Below are positions 22,894-33,813 of a stretch of DNA of 64,000 bases, one piece after another (within the stretch, counting starts at the first letter, position 1; each line of letters opens with the position of its first letter). Made by a program: the position numbers and the translations under genes. The stretch is from Leucocoprinus leucothites (Eukaryota; Basidiomycota; Agaricomycetes; Agaricales; Agaricaceae): contig JAACJO010000005.1 in the NCBI GenBank assembly GCA_013368445.1, positions 1,364,001 to 1,428,000 of the forward strand, written 5' to 3'. Under the pieces are notes generated by a model. The model worked only from the letters and a program-made list of their open reading frames with translations. It was not told the DNA's origin and searched no databases.

Positions 22894-24568
22894 ATGTTTC
22901 GCCCCGGCCTCCTCGACTATGTTAGCTCAACGACACTTCCTCACATACCAGAGTCCGCGGACATGCCAGTTATGCCACTTCCGGGTCACAGGAGTAACCG
23001 GAACCATTTAACAGTCAGATCTGAAGAATGGCGGCGCCTTGAAACTATATACCAGATTGATCCTCCCGGCTTAGCTCGGCAAGTTAATGACTGTGAGTCT
23101 CCCGATAATCAACGTTTCGATAACACTCTCACCCCAAATTCCAACGCAAGGGACGGCATTGAACATTCGAAACGTGTCCTTTGAGTATGAAGATGCTCAT
23201 TCTACAGAAAAGCTGTCACTCGGTACCCGTAGGCGGGGTGGCAACTTCGATTGCCTTGGCCATCCAATAGATACAATTGATCGGTGCGTCTGTTACACAG
23301 CGACAATCTATCAGATGATCGTCAACTACCCTTCGGTAGACTCGGAGCTTTTCTTGACATTCTACCTCTTAGAACGGCTCAGAGACTGTTCCATATTCTT
23401 CACCCCGACACACGCCAATGGAAATTCAAACATCACGACGAATATGACGTCGACCACAAGATCTTTGACTATTTCCTTTGGACAAAAACGCAGCGTGGCA
23501 CACAAGAGGCTCAAAGCCGGCTCGTTGTCGCTTACCAGCCCCCTTGGATATTGAGTCAAACTGATTTCGAAGAATTTGTCAGATGTGGCTCGGTGGGTAT
23601 GTTATACTACCACAGGAGACGATTTATTAAAGATCCACCAGCTTCCTCCACACATACCTCCGGGGCATTTATACCCTGCTGACCTCCACAGCAGGCATAA
23701 AGTCTGGGCTAAAGTGTGTTCCCTATTCTAATGGTCGATTAGGCTTATGTTCACATCTAGCTTTAGCTTTGGGACACGTGCGTGAAGCATAATACGAAGT
23801 GGTTCGTCGTTACATCTTGGAATGTCTGGGCATTTGGCTGTTTTTCCGATGGTACGCAGTGTTTTCATTGCTATATAGTTTTCACCCACGACATATCTGA
23901 CTTTACTACAAGGCTGGTGCTCAGGAGCGATTTCCGATATCTGGCATTTAGACGAGCATACACCAAACATTCTTGAGTGCCTAACCTACTGGATAGCCTC
24001 TGCAATGAGCCGTCCAGGTGCCTACCAGAGACCCAAGGTGGGTTGCGTCGGCTCTAGCGACCCTAGGCGCGTCAACGTGCCTGCCCGGTTTTGCGATGTT
24101 GCTTACCAGGACCTTTCCACCTTTGTTGCCCTTTCAATGATCGCAGCTTGACTGATCACTGGCATATGTAGGTCCCTGAACCACTGAATGCCCTACGAAC
24201 TGTAATCATACTTCCCGCCACTCAGGTTGAAATCGCTACGCCGGCGGTTTCGGAATCCAATTGGAGGGGGAAAAGTCAAGGTAGGGCATTCTTCTAAATC
24301 GAAGAATATATCTGCTAATTCAATCCAAGACGCAGCTACTTCTGCCCATCTAACTTCCTTGCCAATCTCGTTATCGCACCAAGGAGTAGAGGAGGATTAT
24401 ACAGCGTCACCCATCAGGAGGAATTTGCCCCGCCCGGCCGATTTCATTTTGGAATGGCGTGACTCGGTCGTGGATGATGAAGAGGAATCCTGGCCCACAC
24501 GCGAAAGGGCAACCGTGCTCAACAGGGAATTACAGGCTGCGAATCTACATGGCGAGTGGTTAATCTGA
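22894..24568 (+). CDS. conserved basidiomycete protein of unknown function
   Basis: The downstream exons are secure by frame: one ending at 23592, then 23642-23713, 23767-23851, 23913-24037, 24172-24280 and 24330-24568. Landmarks: LDILPLRTAQRLFHILHPDT, KIFDYFLWTKTQRGTQEAQS, VVAYQPPWILSQTDFEEFVR, RHKVWAKLWDTCV, NTKWFVVTSWNVWAFGCFSD, ECLTYWIASAMSRPGAYQ, VPEPLNAL. The tail is acidic (VVDDEEESWPTRE). I have seen this pattern in uncharacterised Agaricomycete proteins, but no function or domain name comes to mind. The N-terminus is less sure: an ATG at 22894 opens a frame (MFRPGLLDYVSS) up to about 23092, and the region 23093-23310 must contain one or two introns whose borders I could not settle. 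The 134-nt gap 24038-24171 may hide another small exon. Confidence 0.7.
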
Positions 24569-24688
24569 TTATTGGGGCACCAGGCGTTTAAGTACCCATC
24601 GCGGGTGTACGGCCACCATGCGAGGAATTAGGAGTTCTGCTCTCGACCGGTTCTTGTGTAGTCATCTCGCTGCTTGATATTTGTGCCA

Positions 24689-25906
24689 TCATGGAGAATG
24701 GAGCATAAAGCCTGTCAGAGAAGGAAGATGTGGGTGGGGTAACCTACACAATGGTAAACGGTCAGATGTCGGAATTATACTGGAGTTTTCAGCCCGACGT
24801 ACAGAGACTATGCTCGAGATGTATGGATAAGTATCCACGGCTTGCGCATTATAGAAATCAAGGAGTATCGTGAGAACAACTAGCATAGGATGATTGAGAA
24901 CAAGAAGCGTAGAAATGGCTAAATCGTACCAGCTACAGATGATAGTTCATTCTCAGTGAGTTGGAAATGCTCTATGGCAAATCTTGTTGCATCGGGAGAT
25001 GGGGGCTTATGAGTAGGAGGAGTGGGCAAAGACATGGAAGGAGCAGCTGCGGAGATGCGTGCATCCAGGGAGGGGGAGTTCGGTCCGTCATGGATTCGTT
25101 GAGCGAGAACATAACAGGCAGCTGCTATTATCTTCGGAGGGAAAAAGACGCAAAGCGGCGTGCGATAACTAGGTCAAAACTAAGCTCTTATTTTGGGTAT
25201 CCAAGAACTACGACTTACGAATCATGCGAGATACTCCATGCATACTCCTGCACAAGGTCATCTGTCGATGCGGCATCGAATATGTCAACTAGATGAGAGT
25301 GTGGGTTCTCGACAACAAAATCAAAGCAAATAGCTTCCAAAAGTACTTCTTCTGTCAGAAGAATGGCCGCTTGACATTGTTCGACCTCCTATGGAGGACT
25401 TAGCTCATGGCAATTAAACGACGTTCCTAATATTCTGACATACTTTTCCATCAGGGGGAATATTGTTGACATCAGTATTGTGGATCTTTGCTTGGCAAAC
25501 CCTCGCTACGTCTCTGAGCTTTCGACCACATTCTTCCGTCTTCGTAGCAAGGAATATACAAGTGGCAGCTACGTCCTTCAAAATCACGAATGAGACGTAC
25601 GGAATTTTGAGTGGCAAAACCAGTGTACCTGACGATGGAAGTCGTTCATGGAGTATCTCATATAAAAGCGATGAAACCACGTCGCTGCGGTACACATAGC
25701 TGAAGTGGGACTAGGGACAGCATTAGAATTGAGTACGAGTCAGTCTATTAAACACAAGAAACAAACAGTGCCAGCGATGAACCAAGCCGAAAGAGAAACT
25801 CAATGCCTCTGGCCCTATCATATAACTCTCTCGATCTCGGGGATTCAGAAGGTGTGGATGCAAGAGCTGACAAGGAAAAGTACCACTGTGAGCTGAGGTC
25901 CGCCAT
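24689..25906 (-). CDS. transcriptional cyclin (cyclin K/T, Pch1-like)
   Basis: Starts MADLSSQWYFSLSALASTPS at 25906. An intron follows GSSLAL and the frame resumes PTSAMCTAATWFHRFYMR, RQDVAATCIFLATKTEECGR and KLRDVARVCQAKI, which together form the first cyclin box. The second fold contains EVEQCQAAILLTEEVLLEAI, CFDFVVENPHSHLVDIF, PLCVFFPPKIIAAACYVLAQ and ILLDFYNAQAVDTYPYIS. The W-F...TPS start and the TKTEE...RKLRDV stretch are those of cyclins that partner Cdk9/Cdk12-type kinases on RNA polymerase II rather than mitotic cyclins. About six exons, about 330 residues. The stop at 24689 assumes no further intron in the last exon. Confidence 0.85.
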
Positions 25907-27228
25907 GATGGAGAAGTTAAGAAGTTAAGTATTGGGACATGGACATCCGTCGGAAATAATAAATGCATACCGTTTAATTAGGAAGAATCTTTCCACATTC
26001 TTGATGCACCAAGTTGAGCTGATAACGTAATATACCTAAAGCAGTAAGTCTGTTTAGACAGCTGCCAGTCTTCCTGCTCAAGTGACTGAACGCCTAAGAG
26101 TGACGAGTGCTTGCGACCTGACCATGAAGGATCTACGGTAATTATGTTGAAATGTTTCTTAAGGGCTCTATGCTCTGCTCAACTGTCTGGCTCTTTGTTT
26201 GGAATTGTAGAAGGGTCAATTTACTTCCTCAGGCTTCGCCAGCCTGGTGACGAACAGATCCGCGATGGTTCCACGAGGGCTCACTCGACACCCCTTCAAT
26301 TCGGGTCCTCTAAATGGCTGTCCGGTCCACTGCTCCGACCATGCCCTGTGATTGCACCATACCTGCGGCACTCCTGCTCTCGAAGCAACCCACATGCAGT
26401 TTAATGATACGGACGGGTTGGATATATATATATCCGTCGGGCCATTTCTGGCCCACCCTTCCGGACTAAATGAACAGCCCACTGTTGTTGTATGTCCATT
26501 TTCCGAGCATCAAGTCGTCACCCCCGTGAAGACTGGCTGTTTGTGCTACAAATTTTCATTTGGACGTCTGATGAGGACGGACCTTCTACCAGCTAGACAT
26601 ATTTTCGGCTTACCAGCGCAAGAGAAGGAAAGCCCGTCTTCCTGGAATACCATTGTCTTACTTCGGGCTTCTCCAGGGTTTAAAAATTCCACTTCGTCAC
26701 GGCCATAGCCAGCGCGTGTCGAAGGCATGCATCGAGTACACCAATGATTCTACACGATTAGATGACATCGCTCTCCACCCTTGGCATTTCTTCTTGTGTC
26801 CAGTGTCCTGCAAACCAAGCCGTACTTGCTTTCTTGCTGGTCGGTGGACGTGGAAATCCCCGGATATATTCGGTCAATGTCGATTTATTCGTACCTGGTC
26901 CGAACCATCAACCGTTTGATTGGCGTCATTACTTCCTATTGGGCAAAGTTATATCTTCTCTTAGCGAATAGGCCCCCGCTTGCACTGATCTGGACAAATT
27001 TTAACATATTCTCGGGCTGCATTCCTCATCCGCCTCGCGGAGAAGAAGCCTTTCACTCAAATGCTTCCGTGCCCCATGCTGCTTCAGGATAGTCCTCCAC
27101 ATTTGGTCAAGCACAGGTCCGATCTATGGAAAAGGGTCCAGACCCTGTTATACTATCGTCTACACGAGTCTCGTAGGTGTCAGCATAGTCATATTTCTCC
27201 ATTTTCTAACAGCCATCACTAACAACTT
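25907..27228. other. gene-poor stretch, possible decayed sequence
   Basis: Medium-length open frames occur on both strands (for example 26352-26708 plus, 26216-26482 minus, 26781-27092 plus), but none shows a recognisable motif or a consistent chain of splice sites. The first part is the promoter of the cyclin gene. I cannot say whether the remainder is a relic or unique spacer. Confidence 0.35.
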
Positions 27229-27813
27229 CTATCGGGTTCCAACTGTGTCATCTTGTGTCTCAGGGCCATGTTCCTGTCCATCGTGTTTACGGTCGGGACT
27301 TTCTTTGCCACACCGTGGACAAGAACCTTTATGAGTGACGTCTGTTGAGATAAGCGATTCGAACGACAATCCATCAACAAGTGGGGAAGAAAACTGCCGC
27401 GTACCATATTGTTGTGGGAATTGGCGGCTGCATGAGGTTAAGATCGCGGTGAGCTGTTTGCTTCATTCCGAACCCTTGATAGCACTCACTATTGCCAGCA
27501 GGTAGAGACACAGTCCGGCCCACAGTCCGGAGGGTGGTTTCGACTGAACTTACAGAAGCCGTTTTCGCATTCGACCTGAAATGTATCTCAGAAATAGGGG
27601 AAACCACCATGGACTACAACTCAAGGTACCAGTTCGTCGGGCTACACACATTCTAATAAGCGGTGATGGGGAGATAAATGTAATTTGACTTACCGCACTT
27701 ACAGAATGCCCACATTCAAGGTATATATGCTTTACTCTAGTAGTTCCAGTCAAGGGGGTACTCCTTCTGGAAGTCAAACAAGGTTACACTCACTGTCTCC
27801 AGCGGCACATCAT
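27229..27813 (-). CDS. small Cys-rich protein of a second basidiomycete family, 119 residues
   Basis: Five exons join exactly: 27813-27794, 27736-27694, 27641-27630, 27575-27490 and 27427-27229, with introns of 57, 52, 54 and 62 nt. The protein starts MMCRWRQVKHIYLECGHSVS, then APDELVECENGFCKFSRNHP, PDCGPDCVSTCWQYRQFPQQ, and ends with GSCPRCGKESPD and an acidic/His tail. This order (M-C-x-W-R, Y-x2-C-G-H, P-x-E-x2-x-C, C-K-F-S-x2-H-P, C-x3-C-x3-C-W-Q-Y-R-Q-F-P, C-x2-C) is that of a small Agaricomycete family of unknown function, distinct from the protein at 21855. Exon 3 is a 12-nt micro-exon. No signal peptide. The many Cys and His residues suggest metal binding. A second ATG at 27810 is in frame. 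Confidence 0.75.
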
Positions 27814-27903
27814 TGGAAGGTAGTCTAGTAAACAGTAGGAAGAATAGGGCCTACCCGTGATGTGTAAGAAAGGGTTGTAGGTCTGCCCACTCCGTGATTT
27901 CAG

Positions 27904-27910
27904 ATTTATA
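27904..27910 (-). promoter_or_regulatory. TATA box of the second Cys-rich gene
   Basis: On the minus strand this reads TATAAAT, about 90 bp before the ATG at 27813. The leader between them is pyrimidine-rich (ACAACCCTTTCTTACAC). Confidence 0.5.
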
Positions 27911-28674
27911 CTGGAAAAATGCTGGTAACTTGCCTAGATGTAGCCGAATTATGGGAGACGAATTCGAGCACTGATTAAATTAAGATTAGCCACATCGGGC
28001 CAGGAGCATTTTCTCGAGAAACACTATCAAGATACTCGCCATATGTTCGCAAACATGTTCCTTGCACCCACTAAATCTGTCACCGGAGCACCTGGAGTCG
28101 ATCCGGCCATTGTTCCGATGTTTGATATGTTTGTTTCTATCTTGTAAAGCACCTATACGTATTCGATGCCTCCACTCTGGTAGCCTATGTCAAAAACCTT
28201 AAACTCAAATGCTTGATCTTACCACTCGACTTCTCTTTCTCGGCGACCAAGGCCCATAAACGAGGCGCAGTTGTGTCGTCATAATCAAAAGCATGACGAG
28301 TGGCAGACATCATCTGTCGACATAGGTAAGGAACCAGCCGAACACTCCGTTCAGCTGAAGCTCGAAGGGTGGGATTTCCCGGTTGAAGACATCCCGCATA
28401 AAGGTGACATACTTACATGAATCAAGGATCAACAAAACACTCCCTCCACTCAAGGTCATGTCGTGGAAAACACGAGATGTTAATTTTCATACATGTGGAA
28501 GTGCTTTCTATCAGTTGTGCCTAATTAATGCCATACGAAAACGTCGATCACAAGGTCGCATCCAAGCGGCCACAATTATCGCCTATCAATCGTCTGCATC
28601 TCATGTTCAATCCCGACTGGCTCATTCACCCAGCGTCCAAACCAGCGAAAAAAAATACAAAGTGATACATGTTC
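27911..28674. other. intergenic, no supported gene
   Basis: Only short frames. A plus-strand frame at 28383-28709 runs 108 codons but lacks family features and overlaps the eIF2B-alpha stop. On the minus strand, near 28290-28390, a run such as FNREIPPFELQLNGVFGWFL looks protein-like but could not be joined to anything. Confidence 0.35.
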
Positions 28675-30192
28675 TCACTCTGCAAACATGCCTACGAGAT
28701 ATTGACTGACACCTTCAGGCGTCAGGCTTCCTACATCTGAGAATACCAATGATATCAGGTCGGGCCTCAATTTGATGTCAGTGGTTCGAATGGCGAACAT
28801 AAAAAGCTGAATATACCTTGTATAATCGACGTCGGGGTTATTCTCGCATATGTGTTCTTGTGTAATTTTTGCAGAACCTGCAATAGGCACATTGGAGCTC
28901 TCATGATTACCACCGGCAGAACTTGGAGGGGTGCCTAGGGACTCTGCCGCGAAGTCCCCTGTGTTGTGTTGGAATGTTTGCGTGAACGACAGAAATTTGG
29001 AGTTGTGGCTTGGCAGATCGTATTGCGAGAGGGGAAAGAGCCGATGGAACTTATAACTGGAGTGAATCATTATCACATCAAGTTCAGTTTGCTGATCGTG
29101 TTGATACGGTGGCAAAAGACCTGCCTTTCTGCTAGGGCATAGAATGGTTTATTGGCCGCCTTGGCTATGATCGCAATTTGATTACTGCCCACGGCGTTGA
29201 TCAATCCTCCGCTTTCCACTACAGCCTCCGAACCAACAAGAACAAAATCAACTTTGTCCATGACATACGACACCGCGGCGTCCAGTATTACAGAACATGG
29301 TATACCAGCAGCAGTTAGTGCCTCAGCCGTCTTTATTCTGCGCAGATTTACTAATTTGAGGTCTGAAATATTCCAAAAAGACGCACCCTAGCCCACGAGG
29401 ACGCGCTTCTGTCACAAATACTATGGAGTAGGGCGAGATAAGGAGATGAATAAGTCATTGTTCTGTTCAGGAAAAACAAACCAGATATTCGTTTGCGCTT
29501 ATGCGCTAGAAGCAAGGTTTGCATGACCACCCTAGAATAGGAGTGTGTCAAGATCTATGATAGCGATTCAAGCGAGTCCGTTCGGTCGATCTGGGGATAC
29601 TCACAACAGAATCATCCTTGATAAATCCGACGGCCAGATTAGCTATCTTGTGCCGATAAGTCAAGGCTTCAGTTGCATATTGTTGGCCTTGACGTATGAG
29701 CTCTCTCTTAAGCTCCGAGAAATTCTACTTTCCCAGTGAGGCCTCGAAATCCAGGAAGAGCAGCCAGGCCGAAGAACGTACGGTGGAGTCATGTGGGAAT
29801 AGGGTGACGAAGGCGATGAATAGTTCGCAACCTGCGTTAGGGCTAATTGGGTTTGGGGCCTGTCGTTTCAGTACCTCTGCCCCGTCATTGAGGGCCTGTA
29901 CCAGCTCAAACATGGTACCAGCTAGAATCAATTGAGTAGGGGGTCTAATTACTACGTGGCGTGTCGTTCACCATCAGAGTTTTCAATAACCTCTGTGAGG
30001 GCCAGAATCGCAGCGAGGGGTGGAGACATCTGCCAAATGGTCAAAAAGGCGAGCGAAGGGGTATCAGCAAAATAAACATGCTTGTTCATCCTTGAGGATT
30101 TGTTGAAATGTAGCATAGATATCAAACGTGACAACCTCCTGGCTACCTGGTTTTTGAGTAAGAGCCGGTTGCGATAGAGTTGTGGACGCCAT
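28675..30192 (-). CDS. GCN3: translation initiation factor eIF2B subunit alpha
   Basis: Starts MASTTLSQPALTQKPGSQEV. Exons then give PPLAAILALTEVIENSDGE, AGTMFELVQALNDGAEVLKR, GCELFIAFVTLFPHD, SELKRELIRQGQQYATEA, the core Rossmann part SRVVMQTLLLAHKRKRISVF and VTEARPRGLG, then AGIPCSVILDAAVSYVMDKV, DFVLVGSEAVVESGGLINAV and AIIAKAANKPFYALAES, ending GVSQYLVGMFAE. The order and motifs are those of Gcn3/eIF2B-alpha, the regulatory subunit of the guanine-nucleotide exchange factor that senses phosphorylated eIF2. About eight exons. An acidic-poor insert of about 45 residues in 28840-29030 (TGDFAAESLGTPPSSAGGN) lies before ENNPDVDYT. Together with the Gir2-like RWD gene at 19306, the window carries two genes tied to the Gcn2 pathway, probably by chance. 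Confidence 0.93.
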
Positions 30193-32529
30193 GACCTTGA
30201 TTTCATAATGTCAGGTTCCGACCATAAATCTTGAGCTTAGAACCTGCTCACTTACAAGGCTAGCCCCGTACAAGAGTTATCTCAATAAATGGGACTTGAA
30301 AATTCCCTAAGGCTGTCAATTGGCTGACAAGTCGGATCGAGTCATCTTCCACTTTGCGATGTAGGATGACCATGATCGCATTGGCGTCAACGTGACATGT
30401 GTGACATCATATTCAGCCCGTCACTGATTTTACAGAGAAATTCTTATTTCATTTCTAATTGTAGACGATTGTGCGTCATCCAGCGCCTACTTAGGGTCCA
30501 AGGAAGACCAATCGAGCGAGGGGAATGACAACCGTGTACAATCACCAATAGCATGAAGGCGCAAAGACCCATGAACTCATCACAGGCTCGTGTTCAAGAT
30601 CGTGGTGGGTGTAAGCTCTTCTCGAGATCACAAATAGCAATGCCGAAGGCTTGGTATGCAAGATAGATCAAATGCCGCATAATTGTTCAGGACTGAACGT
30701 TTGAACCTTCTGATCGACCGTTTGGAGGAAGGCTTGTCTGATGGGATGCTGAGGGTTACTACTATGCCTTCAATGATCGACTTCAGGCCTTCTTTAATTT
30801 AATGGTCCGAATGGTTTGATGATATTTTCGTCCAAATTTTGTATCGCGCACGCGGCATTTGGGGAGCAATCGCACTAGTTCAGCTCGACAGTCGATTAAA
30901 ATGAGGCTGTCGTAGTGGCACCACATTGGCCAGGAAATTTTCGGACTATGTGTGAAGAACAAAGAAATCAACTGAGAAGATGTGACGGTAAATTAGTGGC
31001 ACGTTCACTCAGGGCAGATATGCATAGGTCAAATCACGCACAACCTGTGGCCTCGGGCAGTCATTGAGCCTCTGAATCGCGAGACTCTCAGGGGACTAAT
31101 GATTCTAAGATAGACCTAGGCTGGCGGCCGAAAATTGGACTTAGCCGAATACGATGCTTTTTTCACTTCAGTTAGACAGCACACCTTCCCGCCGATCAGA
31201 ATTTCAACACGAGACCAAAAGTCCTGGTCGAGGTAAGTAGTCAACATTTGTTATTAACAACACCCGCGGGACCGTAACCTGGTCTAGATTGGGGTGCGAA
31301 TGGTGGCTGATCTCCGTCTCCGGCACCTCGGGGATGAATCCAGGCCCAGTGGCATAATCCTTCTAAACGAATACGTCATCCATGCTACTCACCCCCGGCG
31401 GCGGAGCGGGAATACTCGAAGAAGATAGGGTGCCCCGACAAAGCATGATAGTACACCCATATCCAGCTTCCTGCTAGTTGAAGATGAGAGGACATTTGGG
31501 ATTTGTTGAGCATTTTCGCACTGCTCAAAGAAGGGACCTGTACCTCGATGATGTGCCCACAGGTATACTTATCGAGGCATCGACTTGCCCAACAGAGAAT
31601 TTCTTGGCACATACATTTTTATTGTAGTTATAAAACTTTCAGTGTCTTTCGGGTTTCCGGAGCTACTGTAAGCGCTCCAAGTTTCGAGCCGACGCTACCC
31701 TGAGGCCAAACGCTAGTCTGGAAAGTCAATCGAACGTTTATGCGCGTGGCTTGATAGATTTCTAATTTTATTGTTAAATTTGAGCGCCAGGATTCGGAGG
31801 AGCCACATACGTATGTGTAAGTATCACATCGAGCGAGGTGCGGCCTTTCATGTACCATGAGCCATCTTCCCTTGTAGACGACAGCCGTAACACCGTTGTT
31901 AAGGCAAGAAATGTACCGTAGCCCGGGTAACTCTCCGAGAGCTTGAAACAAGCCGCTTCATTCCAGGGTCAAATACAAGGCGGACGGCGGGCGGGACAAG
32001 AAAGGCCAAAATTTGTGTGGGGCGTTTAGTGTGGTGGCAAAGTGGCGGCATATTGAAATGGACGGAAAAGAAGAAGTGGCTAGCAGAGAAGGCGCTATGG
32101 TTGACATGTGCTCGCCGATGGATATGGTAGAATTAGCGGCGGAGCTTCAGTTGGGTATACCAAAGGGGGGCTAAGAGAATTTCTATCTTGGGAATGGCGA
32201 CGGCATGCGTCAATATTTTCTCAGGTACAATCTGTTGTCATAAGTCGGGCGGAGGCGCCGGCTGAGCACCGAAAACAAAGGACGCTAGTGAACAAAAGAG
32301 CTGGAGAAGGGCAGTAGGAGGGCAGAGGATGGTGAATTGGGTAGAGCAAATGGAAGCGGGGGGAGGACGGTGAAAGAAGGGGTGGCGGGGGTCTGTGGCC
32401 AAAAGAGGAAAAAAGCTCGGGCGTGAATACACGTGTATTTTGGCCCGACGCATTTTGGTGGTGATCGCTTTCGTATTCATTTTGTCTGCCAGGGTCCGAC
32501 TACCGCCCACTACAAAAAGCAGCCCCGAA
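30193..32529. other. long intergenic region
   Basis: 2.3 kb with no supported gene. Frames such as 31628-31951 minus (107 codons) and 30783-30971 minus carry no motifs. The first 150 bp are the eIF2B-alpha promoter. No repeats or terminal inverted repeats were noticed. Confidence 0.4.
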
Positions 32530-32735
32530 TTATGAACCTTTCCCTTCCCTCCCTCTGACCTCTCCACCCGCCCTCCAAGTGCCCTCAACCCTCGCCGCCT
32601 TGCGTCTCTTATCGATCTTCTGCACACCCACAACACTCGTGGTTCCCCGTAAGCAACCCTGTTCCCTATGTCTGGTTCCGCATTTATAGCCGCCCTCTTG
32701 TTTTTTGTGTTTTCAAAGAAACTTTCCATTGCGAT
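32530..32735 (+). promoter_or_regulatory. pyrimidine-rich promoter/leader of the single-exon orphan gene
   Basis: The strand is dominated by C and T (ctttcccttccctccctctg, ccacccgccctcc) from about 32540 to 32640, as in many fungal core promoters without a TATA box. A GTAAGC donor at 32649 could begin an intron in the 5' leader. Confidence 0.45.
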
Positions 32736-33368
32736 ATGCACCCTCCTCAATCCAAACCCGAAGTCGTTTTCTCCAGCGATGTCAGCAATATGGATGAGTG
32801 GGCCCGTCGCACCCGCATACCCCTCACAACCGCGGAAGCCCTTGGAGCTACCTATGCTCGCTCCCATCGCTGGCTCCAGCAACTCAAAACCCGCCTTATT
32901 CGGGAGCATGGCTGGGTGGAAGTGCCTACAGACGATCCTCGTCTCTTAATATCTCTCGAGTCTACCTCAATCTGGCGTTCTTCCGTCGGCCTTCCCGCAG
33001 GTCCAAAGATGAAACTCCAGCTTCCTGTTCATGCCAGTTCCTTCTTCTCTCCTGAGAGACGAGTCCAGTGGGAAATGGTCTTCCATAGCGATATATTCGA
33101 GTCTATGCGGAAGATTTGCCCCCCCATCAGTGACATCCTGAATCTGATTCAGTGTCTGCTAACTGGCCTCGTCACGCTCGCATTCGAGGAGCGCCTTCCA
33201 GACGGCCGCTATCGAACAACGCGGGGCCTACCACCAGTGTCCTGGATAAACGAAAATGAGACAGCGCTTGTCGAGATTTTTGGGCAAGCACACTTCAAAG
33301 CCTTGAGGAAGGCATGCAGTGACACCAATGTGGCGTTCAAACTTGACGTCTTTTCCAAAGGACAGTGA
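32736..33368 (+). CDS. single-exon protein of unknown function, 210 residues
   Basis: An uninterrupted ATG-to-TGA frame, unusual in this intron-dense window. It starts MHPPQSKPEVVFSSDVSNMD and continues RSHRWLQQLKTRLIREHGW, LPVHASSFFSPERRVQWEM and FEERLPDGRYRTTRGLPPV. No signal peptide, membrane span or known motif was seen. The composition is ordinary for a folded protein, and the frame sits directly behind a pyrimidine-rich promoter, so I believe it is real. The antisense strand also has a long open frame (32238-32909), but it has no motifs and is likely a shadow. Nothing in the neighbourhood hints at a role. Confidence 0.7.
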   Translation: MHPPQSKPEVVFSSDVSNMDEWARRTRIPLTTAEALGATYARSHRWLQQLKTRLIREHGWVEVPTDDPRLLISLESTSIWRSSVGLPAGPKMKLQLPVHASSFFSPERRVQWEMVFHSDIFESMRKICPPISDILNLIQCLLTGLVTLAFEERLPDGRYRTTRGLPPVSWINENETALVEIFGQAHFKALRKACSDTNVAFKLDVFSKGQ

Positions 33369-33813
33369 TCCCGATAATTCACCGGTGTCTTGCTTGTTTC
33401 TTTTGCTTTTCGTTCTCGTACAATTTTTACCTTTCAATCACCTTGACCGTATTATTATTCTCAAATCACTTCCATCCTCGTACTTTGCTGTTGTTGCTTT
33501 CCCATTTTTGCATCATTTTAATATCCAGTAATTCCTAATGATTGCGTTCCGCATTTTTCGCATCGTTTAGCATTGATTCCTTGCATTTTTATTCCGCACC
33601 TACAAACATAGACTAATACGCACTTATTCACTTTTCCTCTAACATAGAGCTCCATAATTTAGCTATATGTAGCCTCCTGGATGTAGGTGGACACTTGACG
33701 TGTTCATAAGAAAACATTTATTACGTAACTGATTTTAACTTGGTTACTGTTACAACGCCCGATCAATTCAAGGGCAATTTATTATTTCGACCACAGCTTT
33801 TCCTTTACTCCCG
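33369..33813. other. 3' flank and MetAP1 promoter
   Basis: T-rich downstream sequence of the orphan gene (gcttgtttcttttgcttttc at about 33390) is followed by about 200 bp that should contain the promoter of the MetAP1 gene. No gene seen. Confidence 0.4.

Noticed and set aside
25980..27100. Possible degenerate gene or transposon remnant
   Set aside because: Frames on both strands were read, but no transposase, reverse transcriptase or other motif and no terminal repeats were found.
27767..27793. 27-nt first intron for the second Cys-rich gene
   Set aside because: The acceptor at 27767 gives an implausibly short intron. The acceptor at 27737 gives a 57-nt intron and a start (M-C-x-W-R-x-V) that fits the family better.
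32238..32909. 223-codon minus-strand frame overlapping the intronless orphan
   Set aside because: Low-complexity Pro/Arg/Gly-rich translation that crosses the promoter and the first part of the opposite gene; no motif and no splice context, so treated as a shadow.
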